In this document: positions 52,843-63,818 of the stretch, in pieces
Layout of the letters: each line of letters starts with the position of its first letter
Position numbering within the stretch: position 1 is the stretch's first letter
Origin: Erythroxylum novogranatense
Lineage: Eukaryota; Streptophyta; Magnoliopsida; Malpighiales; Erythroxylaceae
NCBI GenBank assembly: GCA_029891385.1
Contig: CM057231.1
Span: forward strand, 67,844,990-67,908,989
DNA: 64,000 nt
Direction: 5' to 3'
The notes under the pieces: generated by a model
What the model saw: only the letters and a program-made list of their open reading frames with translations
Databases searched by the model: none
Told to the model about the DNA's origin: nothing
Translations under genes and position numbers: made by a program

Positions 52843-53270
52843 CCAAATTAATTGGTTTTCTAGGTTAGCGAGTGTTTGTTTGCATTCTATTTTGCATTTC
52901 ATAATTTTGTTTCATTCTGTTTTGCTTCCATCTTTTTAGTGTTAATTCTGTTTTGTGATTCTTATTCTGTTTGCTTTCAGTGTTATTCTGCTTGTTCCTG
53001 TTTATTGTGCTTAGTTGCGGGTAATTTTACCTTGCTTGTGCTTTCTTTGTGCCTCTTGGTCGTGATTTAGTTCATCATTAAATGCAACGAAGTTCATCAT
53101 TAAATCGCAGCGAGTTCATATATTAAATCATGGCGAATCCTCAATTGTGTTCGTTACGCATGGCGAACTTCTACGAGCCACAATGAGCAGTGTAATTTCA
53201 GCCTCATTTTATCCGCTATCGTTTTAGTGGCGTTATTAGGTGAACTTCTCTTGTGCATGCCCGTAGACTT
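52843..53270 (+). other. Athila-B leader with altered palindromes
   Basis: Homologous to the Athila-A leader. The palindrome segment at 53060-53180 contains TTAAATCGCAGCGAG and TTAAATCATGGCGAA where A has TTCGTCGCAACGAG-type sequence, and CGTGATTTAG where A has TGCGACGAG. Confidence 0.6.
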
Positions 53271-55260
53271 AGGTTAGTTCATTTTAACCTGAAATTGGCG
53301 ACACCTTAGGCGACTTAGGAAGAACAAGAGAGAGCAAGAAAGACTTAGCACACTAGAGCGATTAGAAAGCGATATGGTGAACAACAAGATTTTCGGTTAC
53401 CAACCAAGGCGGAGATCATGGATTAAATGGTGACCGGGAGAGAGTTGATGACAACAATGCGAACATCGGACGTAGAACCATCCGAGAAGCTACAACCTCG
53501 GATGTAAACTACGATCCTTTCATCGCTTCGCCCCTAACCCGACGTAAATTTGAAGTTAAAGGTTTATTGATTAACTCCCTACCCAAATTTCACGGTTTGG
53601 CGGTGAGGACCCTACATGCATCTTGAGGCCCTCACAATGATCTCATCAAAGTATGAAGCACAGTAGGAGCACATCTGGACCAGTCTCGTGGAAGGTATTC
53701 CACTTGTCGTTAGAAGGAAGGCCCGGAGTGGTACATGAGCCTCCCAAGGCATGTCATGAATGCCTATCATAGTTGGGCCAACTTGCGGAAAGCTTTCTGG
53801 AAAAATATTTTCCAGCCTCGAGAACTTCGTCAATGCGAAAAGAGATTTATTCCGCAAGCGAGGATTCTGACGAATCCTTATATGACTTTTGGAGCAGTTC
53901 AAGATCTGTTATCTCGGTGCCCCATCATTAGATCCACGATGAACAATTGGTTCAATATTTTTACGATGGGGTGAAAAATCGTGAAAAGGAATGTTGGATC
54001 TTTGCGTCGGGAGGTTCGTTGATTGACCTCACCGCACTGAAGCGTGGGCCACGATAAAGAGGATGGCCTGAATCATCAACGATATAGTGTCCGCGATTCG
54101 AGTGAATGTGAATGAAGTAGAGCCATGGCGGCTCAAACTAAGAGAATGGAGAGCACGAATCGAAAGTAGATTCTTGGAACATCGGATAACTTCCAGTTAT
54201 CCTCGATCACAACTGAACTTAAGAATCAATGTGCATCGCCCATCGCCTTCATCGAATCGTCGCACCTAGTTGCGAATCTTGTGGATCGGTGATGCACATC
54301 TCCGGTTCTCATCCCGGAAGGTATGAAGAAGTGTCTGCTGTTTACCCGGGCAGACAAAATTCTAAGTGGGACCCGTACTCCAACACATATAACGAAGGAT
54401 GGAGATCTCATCCTAACTTCAGTTGGAGGAATAATGAAGGAAGAGCACCCAACCGTTTTCAACAAGGGAGGAGTGGACCATCTACAAACCAGTTTCCCGA
54501 TCAGCAAGTGTTGACGGTGCAACCACAGCCACCAAAAGAGGACACTAATCAGCTTCTGCATGGTATGATGACGTTGATGAAAGAGGAACGAACTTCTACA
54601 GCAAATCAATTCAACGCCATCGCAAACCTCATCCAACAGGACTCCGCTAAGAATGCTGCCCGTTTTAGCGCCTTGGAAAAACGCATGGATCAATGGGAGA
54701 CCAAGGCAGAGAACTTGAACTCATATGTCACTCAATTGTCTAATAATTTGAGTGACAACCAAGCTAGGAGTAGCGGAACCATTCCCTCCAACACGGTCAT
54801 TAACCCTAAGAGTTTAAATGCAATTGAGCTGAGGAGTGGAAAGAAAGTGCATTTCGACATTCCTGAAGAAGAAGAATGCACCGAAGAAATTGAGGTTGAA
54901 GAAGCGCCTCAAGTGAGAGAGAAGCAAGTCAAGGTATCGAGAGTGATCGCAAGAAGAATTGTTGAGGAAGAAGAAGCAATCAACAATTGAAGATAAAGAG
55001 CAATCATCGAGCATTTCAGGAAGAAGAGCTGTAAAGGAAAAATCTAGTAGAAATGAAGTAACCAGTAGGGAAGTCAATCTGAAGGACCTTCCCTTTCCAA
55101 ATTCCTACTTGATGAGCAAAAGGGTCAACGAACTGAAACATGAAAAGGAAATTATTGACCTATTTGGGAAGGTGGAAGTGAATGTGCCCCTTTTGGACCT
55201 AGTTAAGAGAGTGCCGCTATGCCAAGTATCCGAAAGACTTGTGCACCAACAAGAAGAAAT
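53271..55260 (+). pseudogene. Athila-B gag
   Basis: Closely related to Athila-A gag: M-S-L-P-R-H-V-M-N-A-Y-H-S-W-A-N-L near 53740, a knuckle region C-E-S-C-G-S-V-M-H-I-S-G-S-H in which the last cysteine has become histidine (near 54273-54315), W-D-P-Y-S-N-T-Y-N-E-G-W-R, the long N/Q-rich segment, and I-E-L-R-S-G-K-K near 54825. The 54229-54990 frame is open for over 250 residues, but the N-terminal third is broken by many single-base indels relative to A. K-D-L-P-F-P-N-S-Y and V-N-V-P-L-L-D-L-V-K-R-V lead to the protease. Confidence 0.82.
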
Positions 55261-55640
55261 TTAGGCCAAATGAAAGAGTCGGTGAGTTCAAGCGTGTCGG
55301 CTTTGTTTAAGCCCCAAATCCCAGTAAAGTGTCGGGACCGGGATCGTTCACCATTCCTTGTGTCATAGGAAGGTGACAATTGGAAGAACCTTCTTTGGAT
55401 TTGGGAATGACCATCAATGTGATGCGAAATCATCTCACGGCCCTTGGAGTGAAGAGTGTAAAACCTACTTGGTAGTGTTACGGTTGGTGACAGATCCTTC
55501 CGAAACCCATGGGCATCATTGAGGACATTCGGTCCAAGTGAAAGGATTAGTGTTCCCTACTTGATTTTTACGTCTTTGGATATGTCTCATGAAGTGGTGC
55601 AGACACTTCTCTAATCCTTGGGCGACCCTTCCTTCGGACG
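55261..55640 (+). pseudogene. Athila-B protease remnant
   Basis: Nucleotide-level match to Athila-A 43265-43660 with frequent 1-2 base deletions. The D-L-G-A region is out of frame and altered (GATTTGGGAATGACC instead of GATTTGGGAGCGGCA), so no functional protease is possible as shown. Confidence 0.75.
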
Positions 55641-55982
55641 GCAAGTACAATGATCAGTATGAAGGAAGGGAAGATCACCATGGAGGTTGGTGATCAACAC
55701 GTTAGCTTCAACATGTATGAAGCTATGAAGCACCCTAACGAGGATTACTCCTTGCTTGGGGTGAATATGCTTGATGTTGTGATTGATGATGCTTGTTCTG
55801 AATTTGCAGAAACTCTAACCCCGACCACTAATGATCTCTTTGGAGGCAGTTTCTATTTTGATGATAGTGCAGGTGCTTATTCGGATACGGGAATGGACAT
55901 GGAGCTTTCCAGGACCCAAGCTGTTGACATGGAGCTTAGATATCAACCGCACGTCCATCCCGAGCTACAAGATCCACCGTGA
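55641..55982 (+). pseudogene. Athila-B tail replacing pol
   Basis: The frame starts like Athila-A (V-G-D-Q-H-V-S-F-N-M-Y-E-A-M-K-H-P, L-L-G-V-N-M-L). At about 55780 it diverges into an acidic D/S-rich tail with F-Y-F-D-D-S-A-G and a stop at 55980. All of RT, RNase H and integrase is absent. A short acidic tail also closes element H at 31941. This is the coding end of a gag-protease-only element. Confidence 0.7.
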
Positions 55983-57416
55983 GCACCAGGTGTTTCTTTT
56001 CCTGCATTTTCAATATATTTGTGCACATTATTTGATTTGACTTGAAATGTTGTATTGCATGAATGTGTTGATTAAGTGTGGGGGGAGCAACCCATCCAGT
56101 AGGAATAGTTGTAGTTAAGTAGGATTTTCATTTCTGTTTCAATAAATTGATTCCCTCTTGTTAGCTCCGCATGTTTCATGCTTCTATTGTGTGCTTTGCT
56201 ACTTCTGCCATTGTGGACAATGCCATGTTTAAGTGTGGGGGAGCTAGTTCCCTTTTATATTCTGCATTGTACACCTATTAAAATTTGTGCATAATTTTGT
56301 GGGTCCGTTGCTTTTACTGATAAATTTGGACTCAATCAAAACATTTTGCACTTGTTCTTTTATGCCCTTGCATGCAAAACCCTTATAAGTTTCAAATCGA
56401 TACTTGAGTTTTGAAAATGCTCTCCATTCTTGAGCGATAATTGGTTTTGGCAAAATTTTAACTTTTGAAATTTTCAAACAAAGTAAATGGGAGCATGCTA
56501 ACAAGGTAGCATTTTAAGTTTTTAAGACTTGAGATTGATCATTGAGACAAAACCTTGTTGGAAGGATATTCGAGCCAAATTTTTCTCTATATTTTTGTGT
56601 GTGCATCTGCTTAGTCCATTCTTCTCTAGAACTTGTGTCAATTTTTACTCAAAGCTTGATGGACTAGATTTTTGTGGATATGATAGAGCGTTCTTTCTTT
56701 CACCTTTCCCCAAACACCAACCCTTAAACACTTTTTCCTTTGCTAGCCCTTGAGCCTTTTTTGTTATGAGCATTTGCATACATATTAAGATGATGTCGGT
56801 GATGTGTTTGGTTAAAAAAAGTTGTTGGAAAATGGAAAAGTATTAGTCTTGTGTATCCCAAAAGGGATAATAATGTGTTGTATCCCAAAAGGGATTAGCA
56901 TCTCAAATGAGATAGCCACAATGTGAAAAAAAAAGTGTGTATTCAGGTTTATTTAGGTGTTTAGTTTTAGTTTGGCTATTGACATCAATTCCTCATTTAG
57001 TGCGCATGCTCATATATTTTCTTTCACTTCATCCATTCATCTAGCCCTCCGCTCATTACAACCTGAAGACCTCTTGATCTTCAAAATGATAGTCCTTGTA
57101 GTGGAGAAATAAAATTGATACAAGCTATGGTAGGAGATGTATTAAGCGATTGAGAGAAAATATCCCTACTATATAAGTGAGACGGCGTAAACACCATATC
57201 TGAGTGATTCTCTGTTGTTCAAGCTCTTATGCTTAAATTCTTTCAATGTTTGTTTTATTAGCACTCTTTCAATTTGCTGCGTTAGAATTCTGATAAAGTG
57301 GATTGAGTCAATTTTGGTTGTTGTTTGAGCATGGGCAGAATTTTCTTTTACTCTTGTACCTTTTTGACTCTTATAAGCTTTGTTCAGGAGTACAAAGGTT
57401 TAAGTGTGGGGGAATT
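55983..57416 (+). other. Athila-B 3' untranslated region with three polypurine-like tracts
   Basis: TTAAGTGTGGGGGGAG at 56073, TTTAAGTGTGGGGGAG at 56228 and TTTAAGTGTGGGGGAATT at 57400. Only the last directly precedes the LTR and is the functional-type tract. Before the second is an inverted repeat CATTGT-GG-ACAATG (56210-56223). Palindromes TATCCCAAAAGGGATA at 56854 and 56881 are followed by ATCTCAAATGAGAT at 56900. Otherwise AT-rich and non-coding. Confidence 0.7.
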
Positions 57417-58944
57417 TGATTGGACCAAATTTATACTATAAATTGGCCCTGTTTTCTTAAGTAATTATGCACTTGTTGACTCCTAATTCATGATTTTTGT
57501 GCTTAAATTGGTTCCTCATATCGATCTTTTATAATTTGCATATTGTCAGTAGTTTGTTGTGATTTGATATTAATTTCTGCATAACTTTTATTGGGACAAT
57601 TATACTGCAAATGTGTTGTATTTTTGTAGGAACAATTGGAGTCAACAAGAGAAAGTCAACACGTCGTGAGAAGCCATCCATTAAATCGGGACGAACCAAC
57701 ACTCCATTAAATCATGACAAATTAATTTGGTATAAATTAATTAGTCGCGACGACAGTGACTATTTTATATTCGTCATGACGAACATCTTTCATTAGTCGC
57801 GACGAGTGACCATTTTGTATTAAATCGTGATTTAACATCTTTCATTCGTCGCGACGAATGTCTGATACCGACCCTTAAATGGCAAATTTTGCCTTTGTTC
57901 GACCCGCCCGCTTTCACTCCTATAAAACCTTCCGTTTTAGGTTAAATTGAGAGGCCGCATTCTGAGGTAGCTCTCCATCTTCTTCGTCTTCTCTGCTTTC
58001 TCTAATAGGTTTAGTTTTCTTTATTTTGCAGATTCGCGCTACCACCGAATGACGTCCACTTTAGTTTCTTTGTCCCATCTTCCACCGCTCATCACCACAT
58101 TCATCATTGCGTCGTTGGAGTCATGAGCCGTAGATTTTCCAGCCGTAATGGAGTGCGCGGTGTCATGCGTGGCTAAGGCGTCGGATCTCTTGAAGATGGA
58201 GTGAGGGTCGAGTTCGTGAGCTTAACGGGGTAATCGATCTTAGTTTTAGATTTTCGTTATATTTTTGTATCAACTCCGAGTTGGAGAATACATTGTATGA
58301 TGGATTGAATCGGTTATAGTTTAATCGGATGTTAAACTTTGATATATGTTATGGATTGATTATTGTTGAATGTTGTGCTTAAATACATGGAGTTCATGTA
58401 TATCAGTTGGATGATTGCATTAATCAATTTAATCGCTTAGTTGTGTTTGATTGAGTTGGTTGTGTTATTGTTTGATCGATTTATTGCATTAATCATTCTA
58501 TACATACACTAAGGTTTTAACAAATTTTAATTAATCGAGTTGATTAATTAATTTTGACTTAACGAGTTGTTAAGGTTTAGCTTTGAAACTTAGTGGATTT
58601 CAAACCCGATATTACTTTGAGCGATGATGACCCGAGCTACATTTTGGAGATTTTTATTAATTGTTTTAGTCCTTTTAATTTCAATCGTTTAGTTTTCTAA
58701 AATCCCAAAACATTTATTCTTACTTTGGCTTAGTTTAATTTTTAGTTAATCAAATCAAAACCCCCTTTTTATTGCTTTAATTGCATGCATCATTCAAACA
58801 TTAGGCTAGTCTAGGATCAGTTAGTACACTGGTTTCTTGAGAGTCGACCCGAGGTTGCATCCTGTATTGCAATCCTTGGTACAAATTTTATTTGACCGAT
58901 TTCCGAGGATCAATTTTTAATATTGAACGATAAGCCGACGATCA
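57417..58944 (+). mobile_element. 3' LTR of Athila-B
   Basis: It starts TGATTGGACCAAATT directly after the polypurine tract and ends CCGACGATCA. 1528 bp. Colinear with the 5' LTR. Most differences are short indels at CTG, CAG or CCG, plus TCGTC to TAAATC replacements in the palindrome array (57660-57865). CTTGC follows at 58945-58949. Confidence 0.9.
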
Positions 58945-58949
58945 CTTGC

Positions 58950-60390
58950 ATACCTTTTCGCCATCGATGGAAGTGAAGCCCTCAGGTTGTGTCATACATC
59001 CTCGGTGATTTCCTCTCGGAAAAGTCGTCTTCACATTCATTGCCATATCTCATAATCATAATGAGTGGCAATGGCTAGGAGTATCCTAATGGATTTAAGC
59101 ATTGCTACGGGGTGAAGGTTTTGTCATAGTCAACTCTTTATGCGTGGCGAAATCCTTTAACGAAGCATTGCTTTATAGGTAATCACATTACCATCCATGT
59201 CGGTTTTCTTCCAAAACTCCTTTAGGTCTGTGGGTTTTATCCTTGGTGTAACAACCAAAGTCCATACTTGGTTTTCATACATGGAATCCATTTCAGATTT
59301 CATGGCGCAAAGCCATGTTCGGACTACGAACTTTTCGAAACTGTTCATAGGTAGTAGGCGCATCATCTCATATGAGCAATCGTCATTCTGTTCACTTACA
59401 AAAATTCATTCTCTCGAGAGCGGTCGTATCCTTCTTAACCTCTGAAATTCTTGTGTAATAGAAGGTTGAGCTGTTACCTCATCTATATGAGTGACAGTTT
59501 GATTCAGCGGTTGATCTATGTTTGTTCGAGCATCTTGAACTTCTCAAGTTCAACTTTGCTCCCCTTGTCCTCTTGTAAAAGAAACTCTTTCTTTAAGAAA
59601 ACAGCATGCTTGGAAACAAACAACTTTTGTTCCTAAGCAAGGTAGAATTGATATTCCACGAACAAACACTTGTCAGATTTTACATCAAATGTATCTGACT
59701 GTGTCCGCTTCACATAAGCAGGACAACCCCAAACTTTCAGATGAGAAAGATAGGGCTTTCAGTTAGTCCACATCTGATATGGAGTAACATCAACTGTCTT
59801 TAATGGAACTCTGTTTAGCAAGTAAACAGCTGTCTTGAGCGCATATTCCCAAAACTGTGCAAAACCTATCATCAATCGTACCAAGTCTAACAAGGTTCGA
59901 TTTCTCCTTTCAACCACGCCATTGTCTTTGCGGCGTGTAAGGTGGAGTATACTGAGATAAAATCCCATTATCTCTGAGATAATCCAAAACTGTTGGTGTA
60001 AGCATTTCCCACCACGATCAGATCGTAATGTATTCATACTTTTACCAAGTTAGTTTTCTACTTCATTTCTGAATTATTTGAACGATTCAAATGCTTCAGA
60101 TTTGTATCTCATCAGATACATGTACCCATATCGAGAAAAATCACCGATAAAAGTAATGAAGTAAAAACAACCACTTATGGCATGGATGGACATCGGACCA
60201 CATACATCCGAATGTATTAGGTCTAATATTCCATTCATTCGTTCACCCTTTCCTTTAAAGGATAACTTAGTCATCTTGCCTAATAAACAAGATTCGCATG
60301 TGTCATATGATCCATAATCAAATGACCCTAAACATCCACTCTTATGGAGCTTAGCGATGCGTGTCTCATTTATTTATGGCCAAGTCGACA
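58950..60390 (-). pseudogene. Copia-C integrase and RT N-terminal half
   Basis: Minus strand. Integrase: C-L-L-G-K-M-T-K near 60270, H-S-D-V-C-G-P-M near 60210, F-I-G-D-F-S-R-Y-G-Y near 60130 (first of the usual two aspartates changed to glycine), L-R-S-D-R-G-G-K near 60020, then N-G-V-V-E-R-R-N-R-T-L-L near 59915. RT: A-M-K-S-E-M-D-S-M-Y-E-N-Q-V-W near 59290, D-M-D-G-N-V-I-T-Y-K-A near 59180, and T-Q-P-E-G-F-T near 58985. It ends where Athila-B is inserted; the continuation is at 51272. Stops and shifts throughout. These motifs are standard Ty1/copia. Confidence 0.82.
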
Positions 60391-61570
60391 ATGCCATAAG
60401 TAAGTTGATTTTAAATTATCTCGATTATGTCTTTCGCGTCATTGACATTCATAACTAGATATGACATATCTAATATGTCAATTCAATTACATAATGTACC
60501 AGTAGCATAGAGCCTTCCATTCGAACTAATAGAACAACCATTGCTATTAAAAGTCCAATGGAAATCAGCTCTAATTAAACATAAAACATACAATATGTTC
60601 TTTGTTTAAAACAGGTACAAAATGTCAATCATCCAATTTGAATATAAGCCCACTAGGGAGGAACAAGACATAAGTGTCTCGGCTAATGTAGCAACTCTTG
60701 CTGCATTACCTACACTGAAGTCTAGTTCTCCTTGAATGAGCTTTCTCGTCACGAGGCCCCGCATATCATTTCATATGTATGAGCCACATCCGTTATCAAA
60801 TACTGATATGTTTGGATCGGGAATAGTATTAACCTCAATGACAAACATATTTGAAGAAGTAGAGGCATCGATGCCTTCTTACCTTCAAGAACTCGAGATA
60901 GATTTTACAGTTTAGCCTCTGGTGGCTAGACTTGCCACATGAAAGCAAAAACCTTTTGGGGAGAATCTTTGGTTTTCCTTAATGGCACTTCCATTTGGTT
61001 TCTTGGCCTTTTCTTCTTTGAACGGAAGAAGAAGCATCCACCACTAGCACTTGCTTGCTATCCTTCTTGATAGCACCTTTCATTTGTCTTGAAGCGATTG
61101 ATCATTTCGAGGAATTGTTGTGGATATTTGGTTTATCCGATAGTTTATCCTGGCCGTGAATAACCATCGAGACAATCAACTAGAATTAAGTCTCTACTTA
61201 ACTCATAATCCATTACAAATCCTAAGGCGGCCAATCTCTCAATATAGTCATTCATCTTGAGGCATCTTGCGGCGAATATCCACAGGAGCCATCTTTGTTG
61301 TGAAGAAGCCTTGAGGTCTCGAACCTTTCGAATGAGCTTACTCATCAAACGGCTCCTAAGATGAAATACTATAGAGTGAGCATCCATGGACTCGTCTTTA
61401 TACGCAGCTCTAGTGACATCGAGGCAAGCATAAAGCAAGTATCCATATCAACATCCTTTAGATGCTTACAATATGCTTTCGATCCTTATCGGAAGCATCG
61501 ATGACGAGTGCTGCTGGAAGTGGAACATCTGGGGCGTATCCCGTTCCTCGGATCTAGAACAATTCTCAGA
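60391..61570 (-). pseudogene. Copia-C gag and protease, degenerate
   Basis: Minus strand. A gag helical part with S-I-V-F-H-L and L-A-A-L-G-F-V-M-D-Y-E-L-S at about 61150-61440. A poorly preserved linker follows. The protease motif V-F-D-N-G-C-G-S-Y near 60790-60815 keeps the aspartate of D-(T/S)-G-C-G-S-H. Numerous breaks. Confidence 0.6.
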
Positions 61571-63806
61571 TTCCTTAGCCAATCAAGAAAATTCGGTCCG
61601 AATAGAGGCGAAAATTCACCTTTGAAAGACTTTTCAATCAACCTGGCGAAGAGAAGGAATGATAGGATAGAATAGAAATGTCTGCATGATCATAGGACTT
61701 GCATGACATGCATATGACTCCACTAGTTTCCTAGAATCCATAACCCTCTTCTGAATCCAGGAGAAACAAAGTGACATAATGTCTGAGTGGGTCGATATCA
61801 GGCATTGCTAAGAGTGACCTTGGGTTTACCCAATGAGCCTGACTTAGGTCAATCGGTAGGTATCGGTCATACCAATTGTATCATCGATAGCAGACATTAA
61901 GAATGACCTTGAGGTTAGCTCGACAAGCCACCTTATGTCTCGGGAGGTATCGGATATACCAATTACATCTTAGACACAACTATCGATCGATCTATCAACT
62001 TGTTGATGTATGCACCCATTGGGTATCAACTCTTTGATCGCGTACATCGATGTATGCTACCCAATTTGCCTCTGTCCACGTTGACCTTGAGGTTAGCTCA
62101 ACAAATCAGCGCTTCAGAAAAAGCCGACCCATTAATCCGAAAATCTTATTTTCATGGTTGAACATATTAGGTATAGAGTGAGCTTGAGGTTAGCTCAACA
62201 ACCCACCTATAAAAACTACGGTTCTTACCATATTAATGGAAGCGTTAGTTTTCATATCTGAGGAGGATTTGAGTTTCATCTACTTCTTCTCCAATGGTAG
62301 GATTATAGTCACCATGACTATATGATATGATTTAGGGCATTTCATCAATCACATTGAGTCTATACCTAAAATCATCCATCATCCCACCTATGCATGCCAC
62401 AAGTCAACTTTCATCAAATGCAAGTGGACTTATGTACCTTACCCTTACAAGTCGACTTGTGTGACCTGAAATCGACTTATGTCATCGCCCGTGAACAAGT
62501 GGACTTACAAGGAACTACAAATGGACTTATCTGAGATCTTGAACAAGTGACTTATTCTTCAAACAAATCGACTTATCCGAAAACAAATCGACTTATCCGA
62601 GGAAAACAAGTGCGACTTATTAGCGAACAAATCGACTTATCCGGAAAACAAGTCGACTTATTAAGCGAACAAATGGACTTATGTCCCAAATAAATTCGAC
62701 TTATCCGAGAATTTTGCTAAAATCTCTAATCATTAATTCCTCAATCAGTACAATTCAATTCACAATACCATTATACCTAGGATAATATCGTGAGTTGATG
62801 CCTCAATGAACACTTCATTGATTCATGAATGCCTTAAATAGTCAAACTATATGAAAAGCTTGAAATGAGTCAAAACTCATTAATTTCCAAATAATTTAGG
62901 AACACCCTAATTATCAACCTAAGCATCTCTAGCTAGCACATACATTATCAAATTTACTTCAGCACATGCCATAAAAATATGACGGTCAAAACAAACAAGA
63001 TAATGCAAGATGCTAACGAGACGCTATTGTGATCAATTAGGCATCCGAAAATTCTAGGATAAACAACTTCAAGCAATTCAGTTTGGCAATCATGATACAT
63101 CAAAATAACACATTTTTAATCACATTAAAAATGGTTCAAGGCATTGGAACTGAAAAAGCACACTCAATCAAGCCAAGCAAAACAGTCCCAACAATTTTCA
63201 CAAAACTGTCCAGTTCTGTACATTGCTCGAAATGATCAATGAAACAATTTCAATAAATCATGAGAAAATTACATAGGTTACTAAATGTTCAGAAAATGAT
63301 ACAAGAAGTTTTTCAGGATTTTAGGCCATCAAAAACTCAGTCAACCTAAATAACAAAACCGATTCAAAATCTGTGTTCATCAGCACAGCAATTCCCAACA
63401 GCATAGAATAAATTCGTGAATAAATATCCAATCACCTTGAAATCCAATTTCCATGCTCACAGACATTCACCAACATCTTAGAGACATGTAGGTGAAGGAA
63501 AATACGAAAAACCATTTTTCTAGAATTTATTATCGATTTTATACTACTGCCTGTTCCAGAATCGTTTCACAAAACAGCATCTGTAACCTTAGGAAATTAA
63601 TTAGCAAAACTATATCAAATCAAATCGATAAATTCTCAAATTTCATAGACATATTCTATAACATGTTATGAACAATTCTGGGCAGAAAAATTTCTAAAAG
63701 CATATCACAATATAAATTCGAAAATTGGACAGCAAGCATGCATCAACAGAAAATTCCATTAGCATTTCTGATCTAAGCAGGTTATAGCTTCATACGGGAT
63801 ACAGGC
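61571..63806 (-). other. Copia-C leader, long non-coding region with palindrome cluster
   Basis: About 2.2 kb between primer site and gag (on minus). No ORF of note. It contains a direct repeat of TTGAGGTTAGCTC(A/G)ACAA near 61910, 62090 and 62190, and the AAGTCGACTT-type cluster at 62401-62706. A leader this long is unusual for a copia element. Confidence 0.5.
62401..62706 (-). repeat. AAGTCGACTT-type cluster in the copia-C leader
   Basis: About 14 units in 306 bases. Perfect copies at 62449 and 62650; variants include AAGTGGACTT, AAATCGACTT (four), AAGTGCGACTT, AAGTGACTT and AAATGGACTT. Nearly all are followed by AT and preceded by (A/G)AAC or TAC. Confidence 0.85.
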
Positions 63807-63818
63807 GCTCGATACCAC
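63807..63818 (-). other. tRNA-iMet primer-binding site with one-base deletion
   Basis: On minus GTGGTATCGAGC. The expected site is TGGTATCAGAGC, so the A of CAG is missing. It is adjacent to the LTR edge at 63819 and fixes copia-C orientation. Confidence 0.75.
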
